Shown piece after piece: positions 1 through 5,261 of a stretch of 6,450 nt of DNA. The DNA comes from an uncultured Bacteroidota bacterium (GTDB lineage: Bacteria > Bacteroidota > Bacteroidia > Bacteroidales > P3). The DNA lies in contig CACXCY010000206.1 of the NCBI GenBank assembly GCA_902766265.1, forward strand, positions 1 to 6,450. The letters run 5' to 3'. Numbering within the stretch: the first letter of the stretch is position 1; every line of letters starts with the position of its first letter. Both the position numbers and the translations under genes were made by a program. A model generated the notes under the pieces. It saw only the letters and a list, made by a program, of their open reading frames with translations, was not told the origin of the DNA and did not search any database.

Positions 1-1823
1 AGACACCGCCCGACATTATCCTCAACGTGGTCGACGGCACCAACCTCGAGCGCAACCTCTACCTCACCACGCAGCTCATCGACATGGACCTCACCATCGT
101 GATGGCGCTGAACATGAGCGACGAGTTGAAGAAGAGCGGCGACAAACTGGACATCGAGCAGCTCTCCACGTTGCTCGGCATACCCATCGTCCCCACCACG
201 GGGCGCAACGGGCAGGGCATCGGCACCCTCTTCGATACCATCATCGACGTCTTCGAAGGCCGCGAACGCCATGTGCGCCACATCCATGTGAACCATGGCA
301 AGCTCCTGGAGCAACGCATCGGCAGGATGCGCACCGAGTTGTACAACCACGGATTCAGCGACGAGCTGTCGACACGTTTCCTCAGCATCAAGCTGCTCGA
401 GAACGACAGCCAGATGATCGAGTACGTGGAGAGGAAAGACGACGACGGCAGCATCAACCGCTTGAGGGAGGAAATCTCCGACGAATACCAGAAGCACACC
501 GGCGAGGACATCGAGAGTGCCGTCACCGACGCCAAATACGGATTCATCCGCGGCGCCCTTGCCGAGGTGTATGAAGCCAACGAGCAACGCCGGAACCATG
601 TGCTCACCGACAAGCTGGACGCCGTGGTCACCCACCGCTGGCTCGGCTACCCCATCTTTCTGGTGTTTATGTTCCTCACCTTCTTCTGCACCTTCGCCCT
701 GGGCAACTATCCGATGGAATGGATCGACATGCTTTTCTCCTGGATAGGCGACCTGGTGGGACGGCACATGGCCGAAGGACCCCTGCGCAGCCTGCTGGTA
801 GACGGTGTCATCAGCGGCGTGGGCAGCGTGATAGTCTTCCTGCCCAACATACTCATACTTTACCTCTTCATCTCCTTTATGGAGGACAGCGGTTACATGG
901 CGCGGGCGGCTTTCATCATGGACAAGCTGATGCACAAGATGGGGCTTCACGGCAAGAGCTTTATACCTATGATTATGGGCTTTGGCTGCAACGTGCCCGC
1001 CATCATGGCCACACGTACCATCGAGGACCGCAAGAGCCGTCTGCTCACCATGCTGGTCATCCCGATGATGAGCTGCTCGGCACGCATCCCCACCTATATG
1101 ATTATCATTGGCGCTTTCTTCAGCCGCCACGCCGCCCTTATCCTCACGGGGCTCTACGCCGTGGGAATGGTGATGGCAGTGCTGATGGCCAAGCTTTTCA
1201 GCCGGCGTGTGGTAAAGGGTGAGGCCCTTCCTTTCGTCATGGAGTTGCCGCCCTACCGTTTGCCGACGATGCGTTCAGTGCTGCGTCACACATGGGAGAA
1301 AGGCAAGGAGTACCTGAAGAAGATGGGCACCATTATCCTCGGTGCCGCCGTCATCGTGTGGGCCTTGGGCTATTTTCCCCATCACGACGACTATGCCTCT
1401 GCCGGCGAGCAGTTGGAGCAGAGCTATCTCGGACGGATTGGCAAAGGGGTAGAGCCGGTGATGCGGCCCTGCGGCTTCGACTGGCGACAGAGTGTGTCGC
1501 TGCTGGCAGGCACGGCAGCCAAGGAGGTGGTGGCCTCCACCATGGGAGTGCTCTACGCCAGCGAAGAAGGTGATGCCTCCACACTGGAGGACGACGATGC
1601 CATCCGTATCTCGCAGCTTGTGCGTGGCCACATGACGCCCCTCTCTGCCGCCAGCATGCTCATCTTCGTATTGCTCTACATGCCTTGTATCTCCACCATC
1701 ATAGCTATCAAGAACGAAAGCGGCAAGTGGCGATGGGCGCTACTTACTGTATTGTACACAACGGTGCTGGCCTGGGTGGCCTCCACGGGATTCTACCAGA
1801 TTGCAATGCTTTTAACCCCTTGA
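1..1823 (+). CDS. feoB: Ferrous iron transport protein B, FeoB (5' end missing)
   Basis: FeoB is the inner-membrane GTPase permease that imports Fe(II). The frame is open from base 3, so the GTG at base 27 is internal (it lies in a typical FeoB stretch, PDIILNVVDGTNLERNLYL). Counting codons from base 3 there are 606 residues. The end of the G domain is present: G4 is NMSD at 37-40 and a G5-like PTTG is near 64-67. P-loop, G2 and G3 lie outside the window. A helical regulatory domain spans about 90-195. Membrane segments follow from about 215 with the FeoB gate signatures EDSGYMARAAF (294), GFGCNVPA (326), MSCSARIP (356), AAKEVVAST (505) and YMPC (559), so the three conserved membrane cysteines are kept. 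The C-terminus is complete. By comparison with E. coli FeoB about 80 residues are missing, more if FeoA is fused in front as in some Bacteroidales; the window cannot show this. It is followed by a Cys-rich partner gene. Confidence 0.97.
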   Translation, partial: TPPDIILNVVDGTNLERNLYLTTQLIDMDLTIVMALNMSDELKKSGDKLDIEQLSTLLGIPIVPTTGRNGQGIGTLFDTIIDVFEGRERHVRHIHVNHGKLLEQRIGRMRTELYNHGFSDELSTRFLSIKLLENDSQMIEYVERKDDDGSINRLREEISDEYQKHTGEDIESAVTDAKYGFIRGALAEVYEANEQRRNHVLTDKLDAVVTHRWLGYPIFLVFMFLTFFCTFALGNYPMEWIDMLFSWIGDLVGRHMAEGPLRSLLVDGVISGVGSVIVFLPNILILYLFISFMEDSGYMARAAFIMDKLMHKMGLHGKSFIPMIMGFGCNVPAIMATRTIEDRKSRLLTMLVIPMMSCSARIPTYMIIIGAFFSRHAALILTGLYAVGMVMAVLMAKLFSRRVVKGEALPFVMELPPYRLPTMRSVLRHTWEKGKEYLKKMGTIILGAAVIVWALGYFPHHDDYASAGEQLEQSYLGRIGKGVEPVMRPCGFDWRQSVSLLAGTAAKEVVASTMGVLYASEEGDASTLEDDDAIRISQLVRGHMTPLSAASMLIFVLLYMPCISTIIAIKNESGKWRWALLTVLYTTVLAWVASTGFYQIAMLLTP

Positions 1824-1826
1824 TTG

Positions 1827-2000
1827 ATGCAGCTTGCCATAGTTATACTTGTCATCGTCACGGTCATTGCATTGGCTGTCCGTCGGATTGTCCGTCGTCT
1901 GAGAAGAGGAGGGGAGGGTTGCGAGGGATGTCCTTCATGTAGCGGCGGTTGCCACGACAGCTGTCTTCACTCTAAGGTGAGAACGGATGCGGGGCAGTAG
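1827..2000 (+). CDS. FeoB-associated Cys-rich membrane protein, 57 aa
   Basis: A small gene in the same frame as feoB, with ATG 3 nt after the feoB TGA, so translation is probably coupled; no Shine-Dalgarno is seen. Residues 3-18 form one hydrophobic helix (LAIVILVIVTVIALAV), followed by an Arg-rich stretch (RRIVRRLRR, 19-27) that should sit in the cytoplasm by the positive-inside rule. The tail carries five cysteines at 32, 35, 38, 42 and 46 in the pattern CxGCxxCxGGCxxxC, with His43 and His48 nearby. This layout (one membrane helix, then a CxGC-CSGGC cluster) is that of the FeoB-associated Cys-rich membrane protein family, formerly named after a virus attachment protein p12. A role in binding iron or stabilising FeoB is plausible from position and cysteines, but the function is not established. 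It is short enough to be missed by gene callers. Confidence 0.88.
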   Translation: MQLAIVILVIVTVIALAVRRIVRRLRRGGEGCEGCPSCSGGCHDSCLHSKVRTDAGQ

Positions 2001-2012
2001 CTGCCACAGGAC

Positions 2013-2069
2013 AAAAAGCCACCGCCGCCTTCGTCTGGGTGGATAATCACCAACGATGAGGCGGCGGTG
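2013..2069 (-). terminator. Intrinsic terminator for the ferredoxin gene, possibly bidirectional
   Basis: CACCGCCGCCT (2020-2030) pairs perfectly with AGGCGGCGGTG (2059-2069). The stem continues inward with TCGT/ACGA after a 2-nt bulge and ends in GGTG-GATAAT-CACC (2038-2051). On the minus strand the stem is followed after 2 nt by TTTTT (bases 2017-2013), the classic layout for ending the ferredoxin transcript. On the plus strand it is followed only by TTGTTGTG, so it may stop the feoB transcript less efficiently. The genes on the two sides are convergent, which fits a shared terminator. Confidence 0.75.
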
Positions 2070-2145
2070 TTGTTGTGTCAGCGTATGGCGGCAGGTGCGT
2101 GGCTTATGTTCAAGCGGCATCGTGCCGGCATCGCTTCCGCGACAA

Positions 2146-2162
2146 GAGCCAACAGGTGGCTC
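2146..2162 (-). other. Small hairpin just after the ferredoxin stop codon
   Basis: GAGCCA (2146-2151) and TGGCTC (2157-2162) form a perfect 6-bp stem with a 5-nt loop, starting 8 nt downstream of the ferredoxin stop on the minus strand. No U-run follows, so it is unlikely to be a complete terminator. It could protect the mRNA 3' end or help the stronger terminator further on. A further weak stem (AAGCG 2112-2116 with CGCTT 2132-2136) lies between the two. Confidence 0.35.
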
Positions 2163-2170
2163 GTATAGGT

Positions 2171-2338
2171 TTAAGCTTCGACGATAGCGCCGGTGGGGCA
2201 CACGTCAGCGCAGGTACCGCAGCTGGCGCAGGTATCGGGGTCGATTTTGTAGATGTCGCCTTCGGAAATAGCTCCGACGGGGCATTCGCTGATGCAGGTT
2301 CCGCAAGCAGCGCAGGAGTCTGTGATTTTGTAAGCCAT
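2171..2338 (-). CDS. 2[4Fe-4S] ferredoxin, clostridial type, 55 aa
   Basis: A small soluble electron carrier. Two near-identical cluster motifs are visible: CAACGTCISECP (Cys 9, 12, 15, 19) and CASCGTCADVCP (Cys 37, 40, 43, 47), each CxxCxxCxxxCP. In this fold the first three cysteines of one motif and the last of the other bind each [4Fe-4S] cluster. The length of 55 residues equals that of classical clostridial ferredoxins. The frame runs further upstream, but ATG at 2338 is chosen because the family starts MAYKITD and a promoter lies 34 nt before it. The start is preceded by an A-rich stretch (AAAAAAAAGAAATAAA) and no Shine-Dalgarno, as is usual in Bacteroidota. It is monocistronic. Likely partners are anaerobic oxidoreductases such as pyruvate:ferredoxin oxidoreductase or Rnf (family knowledge; none are in the window). 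Confidence 0.95.
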   Translation of the reverse strand: MAYKITDSCAACGTCISECPVGAISEGDIYKIDPDTCASCGTCADVCPTGAIVEA

Positions 2339-2371
2339 TTTATTTCTTTTTTTTGAGGTTAATAACGGGTG

Positions 2372-2402
2372 CAAAAATACACTTTTTGTCGGGAACGGCA
2401 AT
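2372..2402 (-). promoter_or_regulatory. Bacteroidota-type promoter of the ferredoxin gene
   Basis: Read on the minus strand: ATTG (2402-2399), a 19-nt spacer, then TATTTTTG (2379-2372). The consensus for the primary sigma factor of Bacteroidota is TTTG, 19-21 nt, TAnnTTTG, so the -7 box is perfect and the -33 box has one mismatch. Transcription should start near 2365, giving a 5' leader of about 27 nt before the ATG at 2338. Confidence 0.7.
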
Positions 2403-2571
2403 GAAAATATTGCCAATATTTGCATTTGTTCTTGTAAAAGTTTGACCAATAGGTGCTTCAAAGAATGACTATTCTCCGTGTTGTCTAGTCTTGGAGGGCA
2501 AACGACTGTGTTCTTAGGAGCGATTTGCACTAATTCGTGCCGACTTTCGCGTCAGGAGAAGTTGCCGTTCC
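2392..2571. repeat. Distant 10-bp inverted repeat pair in the ferredoxin-pepD intergenic region
   Basis: GGAACGGCAA (2392-2401) and TTGCCGTTCC (2562-2571) are exact reverse complements 160 nt apart. The left copy overlaps the -33 box of the ferredoxin promoter; the right copy lies 10 nt past the pepD stop. The stretch between them contains the 17-bp palindrome and otherwise only weak stems (AGAAT/ATTCT at 2462-2475, GCAC/GTGC near 2527-2540). No gene and no convincing pepD terminator is seen there. Confidence 0.35.
2405..2421. promoter_or_regulatory. Perfect 17-bp palindrome, candidate operator of the ferredoxin promoter
   Basis: AAATATTG-C-CAATATTT is a perfect inverted repeat with 8-bp arms around one central base. 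It begins 2 bp upstream of the ferredoxin -33 box and is centred near -48 relative to the predicted start, a position typical of activator sites. Symmetry and placement are seen directly. Binding of a regulator is inference and no family is assigned. Confidence 0.4.
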
Positions 2572-2580
2572 GTACACAAT

Positions 2581-4050
2581 CTATTTCAGTTGGCGTAGGA
2601 TTTCAAGGGTCTGGTTCCAGAACATCTCGACGGTTTTGATTTCAATCTTCTCGTCGGGACTGTGGACACCGCGCAGTGTGGGACCGTAGCTAATCATGTC
2701 CATCTTGGGGTACTTCTCGCCGATGAGACCACATTCAAGACCTGCATGGATGGCACGCACGATGGGCTCCTTGCCATACATTTTCTTATATACATCGACA
2801 CCTACTTTGAGCACACGGCTGTCGGGGTTGGGTGTCCAGCCGGGGTAACCGTCGCCATGGGACACGTGGGCGCCTATCGTACGGAATGTAGCTTCAATCT
2901 TCTGGGCTGCCGCCATCTTGGCGCTCTCGACCGAACTGCGCTGGCTGGTGGCGATGTGTATCTGTCGGTCGTCCATCTTGACAGAAGCAAGGTTGGTGGA
3001 GGTCTCTACAAAGTTGGGTATTTCACGGCTCATGGCCAGCACCCCATGGGCTACGGCGTAGAGGACGTTGACCAGATGGCGCTGTGTCTCGATGTCGATG
3101 AGCGACTGAGGCATAGCCACGGGCTCGATGGCGATTTGCATATTGGGCTCGGTGGAGCGGAATTCAAAGCGGATGGCGTTGGCATAGTCGGCCACCATCT
3201 GCTGCAATGCTTCTGCGTTAGCGTCGGGCACGGTCACAACGGCGTGTGCCTCACGGGCAATGGCATTGCGCAGGTTGCCGCCATCGATGGATGAAAGACG
3301 CAATCCCAAGCGTGGGGTGTCCTCTTGGTCGGTACCATTCCACAGGATGCGGTTGAGCAGCTTGTTGGCGCAAGCAAGACCTTTGTTGATGTCGTCGCCC
3401 GAATGTCCCCCTTTGAGTCCGGAAACGCTAATCTTGAATGCTTTTGTGCCAGGCATGACGGGTACTTGGCGATAGTCTATGGCTACCGTGGTGTCGATGC
3501 CGCCAGCGCAACCGATGCAGTATTCTCCTTCATCTTCATCGTCGAAATTGAGCAGTATGTCGCTTTGCAGCCAGTCGGTGCTGAGACCGTTGGCCCCAGT
3601 TAGCCCCGTTTCTTCGTCGACGGTGAAGAGTGCTTCCAGTGGACCATGCTCAATGCTCTTGTCGTCCAGTATGGCCATGATTGCGGCCACACCAATGCCG
3701 TCGTCGGCGCCAAGGGTAGTGCCGTCGGCAGTGAGCCATTCACCGTCGAGCACGGGCTGGATGGCGTCCTTCATGAAGTCAAACTGTTTGTCGCCGTTTT
3801 TCTCGCAGACCATGTCCATGTGTGCCTGGAGGCATACTTTGGGAGCGTGTTCATAGCCGGGGTGCGCGGGTTTGCGGATCAGCACGTTGCCCAGCGGGTC
3901 GCTGATGGTCTCAAGGCCACGGTCGTGACCGAACTGCTGCAGATAGGCCGAAATCTTCTCTTCGTGCTTGGAGGGACGTGGAATGTTCATAATCTCGCCG
4001 AAGAAGCGCCACACGCTGGCTGGCTTCAGGTTTTCCAATTCTTTTTGCAT
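2581..4050 (-). CDS. pepD: Cytosolic Xaa-His (aminoacyl-histidine) dipeptidase, peptidase family M20C
   Basis: A di-zinc metallopeptidase that cleaves dipeptides, classically those with a C-terminal His such as carnosine, and so takes part in peptide turnover. Its 489 residues match E. coli PepD (about 485). Visible family motifs: LQAHMDMV (His77, Asp79), GTTLGADDGIG (bridging metal ligand Asp116), FTVDEETGL (catalytic base Glu146, ligand Glu147), NFDDEDEGEYCIGCAGG (metal ligand Asp170 or 171), GLKGGHSGDDI (His216, lid/dimer domain), and GVHSPDEKI near the end (metal ligand His463). No signal peptide, so cytosolic. All expected ligands are present and the enzyme should be active. The start at 4050 fits the family N-terminus (LKPASVWRFFGEI); no Shine-Dalgarno precedes it. 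The lamin-tail gene ends 59 nt upstream on the same strand with no clear promoter or terminator between, so co-transcription is possible. Confidence 0.93.
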   Translation of the reverse strand: MQKELENLKPASVWRFFGEIMNIPRPSKHEEKISAYLQQFGHDRGLETISDPLGNVLIRKPAHPGYEHAPKVCLQAHMDMVCEKNGDKQFDFMKDAIQPVLDGEWLTADGTTLGADDGIGVAAIMAILDDKSIEHGPLEALFTVDEETGLTGANGLSTDWLQSDILLNFDDEDEGEYCIGCAGGIDTTVAIDYRQVPVMPGTKAFKISVSGLKGGHSGDDINKGLACANKLLNRILWNGTDQEDTPRLGLRLSSIDGGNLRNAIAREAHAVVTVPDANAEALQQMVADYANAIRFEFRSTEPNMQIAIEPVAMPQSLIDIETQRHLVNVLYAVAHGVLAMSREIPNFVETSTNLASVKMDDRQIHIATSQRSSVESAKMAAAQKIEATFRTIGAHVSHGDGYPGWTPNPDSRVLKVGVDVYKKMYGKEPIVRAIHAGLECGLIGEKYPKMDMISYGPTLRGVHSPDEKIEIKTVEMFWNQTLEILRQLK

Positions 4051-4080
4051 ATTGTTGTTGATGTTTTATGTTTGATTGAT

Positions 4081-4090
4081 TCAATATTGA
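4081..4090. promoter_or_regulatory. 10-bp palindrome TCAATATTGA upstream of pepD
   Basis: A perfect palindrome 31 bp before the pepD start in the 59-nt gap after the lamin-tail gene. It shares the core CAATATT/AATATTG with the palindrome upstream of the ferredoxin promoter. The region is AT-rich, so chance is a real alternative. No TAnnTTTG box is found in this gap. Confidence 0.2.
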
Positions 4091-4109
4091 TATGTCGGCA
4101 GGCCGAAGG

Positions 4110-5057
4110 TCAGTACACATTCACGCTGCGTTTGCTCCGCTGGCAGCGTCCATTGGCGTCGCACACATCGATGAGTACCACATAGCTGCCACGGGGACAG
4201 CGGTGTCCTCTGTCGTCGAGGCCGTCCCACGACACGGTGCCCTCGGTGCCGAGCAAGGCATTGCTCATCAGGTGGCGCACCGCATGGCCAGTGATGTCGT
4301 AGATGATGATGCTGGCGTGCAGATGGCTGTCGCTCAAACGATAGGTGATGTCCAGCCAGTCGTTGTAACCGTCGTTGTCGGGCGATATGAGGTCGGTGTT
4401 CAGGGTGAAATCGTCAGTCACATAGAGGAACTCGGCGCTCTGTGAATTACGGGCGGTCGGTGTGCCGTAGCCCGCAGTGGAGGCCGCCGACGACCAGTTG
4501 GAGGGCTGTTGCGTCTCAATAAAGAAGGAACGCCGTTCCAGGGATACGCCCTCCACGCTGCGCAGCATGGGGCTGTGCATGGTTTCCGTATAGTCGAAGC
4601 GGTCGATTATGGTGCTGTCGTCGAGCGCCACGATGACAGTGCCCGAGGTGTTGTAATAGGGTGGCATGGATGGGAGCTCGACCAGCTTGTCGGGGTGGCG
4701 CACAGTGAAGTGAGCCCGCACATCGGCAGCGTCGGTAGTGAGGCAGACGTAGTCGTATGGGGGCACGCTGTGGGCCGGCAAGGCGTGGAAACGGTGCAGG
4801 GCTCCGTCGGTCCACCGCACCAGGTTGACGCCCTGTAGTGATATTGAGTCGGAGGTAGCGTTGTAGAGCTCCACGTAGTCGGCACCGTCGCCTTCGGGAT
4901 TGAAGAGTATCTCGCTAATCAGCAAGCTGCCTTTGGCTATGGAAATCTCGCTCGTGTCGACCACAAATTGCGCCCAAACGACACGGGGAGCCACCACGGC
5001 AAATGTTAAAACTGCCAGGAGGGGAAGATTGCGTATTTTTCCTAAAGTCAGTAACAT
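4110..5057 (-). CDS. Exported lamin-tail-domain protein with FlgD/gliding-type C-terminal Ig-like domain
   Basis: 315 residues. Residues 1-29 are a signal peptide: basic Lys7/Arg9, a hydrophobic core at 11-23 and a cleavage site after VWA (27-29). A lamin-tail-like beta domain follows from about 43 (LLISEILFNPEGDGADYVELYN) to about 175 (GVSLERR). It is followed by the usual trailer for such domains in this phylum, NWSSAA..YGTPTARNS (187-205). The C-terminal part has ISPDNDGYND (224-233), IIIYDITGHAVR, SWDGLDDRG (276-284) and PRGSYVVLIDV (288-298), resembling FlgD Ig-like or gliding-associated (CHU_C-like) modules. It may be secreted, perhaps by the type IX system, or periplasmic; no such machinery is in the window. 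The start at 5057 is chosen because a signal peptide follows and the longer frame (to 5192) would run through the promoters. The molecular function is unknown. Confidence 0.85.
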   Translation of the reverse strand: MLLTLGKIRNLPLLAVLTFAVVAPRVVWAQFVVDTSEISIAKGSLLISEILFNPEGDGADYVELYNATSDSISLQGVNLVRWTDGALHRFHALPAHSVPPYDYVCLTTDAADVRAHFTVRHPDKLVELPSMPPYYNTSGTVIVALDDSTIIDRFDYTETMHSPMLRSVEGVSLERRSFFIETQQPSNWSSAASTAGYGTPTARNSQSAEFLYVTDDFTLNTDLISPDNDGYNDWLDITYRLSDSHLHASIIIYDITGHAVRHLMSNALLGTEGTVSWDGLDDRGHRCPRGSYVVLIDVCDANGRCQRSKRSVNVY

Positions 5058-5097
5058 AATATCTCTGCGGGAGCGCTGCGAAACGCTTTCAGGACTA

Positions 5098-5129
5098 CAA
5101 AGATACGAATATTTCTTCAAGTTGGCGAT
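5098..5129 (-). promoter_or_regulatory. Probable promoter of the lamin-tail gene
   Basis: On the minus strand TATCTTTG (5105-5098) is a perfect TAnnTTTG -7 box. The -33 region, 20 nt upstream, reads ATCG (5129-5126), matching TTTG in only two positions. The predicted start near 5091 gives a leader of about 33 nt before ATG 5057. Confidence 0.5.
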
Positions 5130-5144
5130 ATTTTTGTAACTTTG
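5112..5144 (+). promoter_or_regulatory. Probable promoter of gpsA
   Basis: TTTC (5112-5115), 21 nt, TAACTTTG (5137-5144): the -7 box is a perfect TAnnTTTG and the -33 box has one mismatch. Transcription should begin near 5151, leaving a leader of about 105 nt before the gpsA ATG. The promoter overlaps the opposite-facing one for the lamin-tail gene. Confidence 0.6.
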
Positions 5145-5169
5145 CACCCTCAAAAGAACAAGAACCCAA

Positions 5170-5237
5170 GGCAAGAGGAGTGTTTTTAACATTTCGGCGA
5201 GCCGCTTGCAGTCACGGCCTCCCGCGCTCCTCCTGCC
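5170..5237 (+). other. gpsA leader with long-range stem
   Basis: GGCAAGAGGAG (5170-5180) can pair with CTCCTCCTGCC (5227-5237) in 10 of 11 positions. The enclosed 46 nt include CGGC-GA-GCCG and an alternative GCCG/CGGC pairing. The right arm ends 3 nt before a six-codon upstream ORF. This could be a structured regulatory leader; it resembles no riboswitch that I recognise. Confidence 0.3.
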
Positions 5238-5240
5238 GCC

Positions 5241-5261
5241 ATGAATGCCGACAAACTATGA
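5241..5261 (+). other. Six-codon upstream ORF overlapping the gpsA start (ATGA)
   Basis: ATG at 5241 encodes MNADKL and stops at TGA 5259-5261, which overlaps the gpsA ATG (5258-5260) as ATGA. Such overlaps can couple translation by re-initiation. Neither this ATG nor gpsA's own has a Shine-Dalgarno. The ORF is so short that it may be fortuitous. Confidence 0.25.

Noticed and set aside
111..122. NMSD instead of NKxD in the FeoB G4 motif
   Set aside because: NMxD is normal for FeoB (E. coli has NMLD), so this is not a defect.
59..631. 190-codon minus-strand frame opposite feoB
   Set aside because: Ser/Met-rich reverse reading of a well-conserved FeoB stretch; no motif.
2116..2133. Direct repeat GGCATCG twice (2116-2122, 2127-2133)
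   Set aside because: Seven bases in GC-rich DNA, only two copies; better explained as part of small stems in the ferredoxin 3' region.
2339..2530. N-terminal extension of the ferredoxin by 64 residues
   Set aside because: It would cross the -7/-33 promoter and the palindrome, and classical ferredoxins of this type start at the MAYKITD position.
2662..3294. 210-codon plus-strand frame opposite pepD (also 3646-4185)
   Set aside because: Shadow of the conserved M20C gene; lies across catalytic motifs in the other strand and shows no family features.
5058..5192. N-terminal extension of the lamin-tail protein by 45 residues (begins MLKTLLLPWV)
   Set aside because: Looks hydrophobic, but it spans both predicted promoters, and a complete signal peptide starts at ATG 5057.
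5180..5257. GTG start giving gpsA 26 extra residues
   Set aside because: The AGGAG directly abuts the GTG with no spacing, the added residues (Arg/Cys/Ser-rich) do not resemble the family, and ATG 5258 gives the normal GpsA N-terminus.
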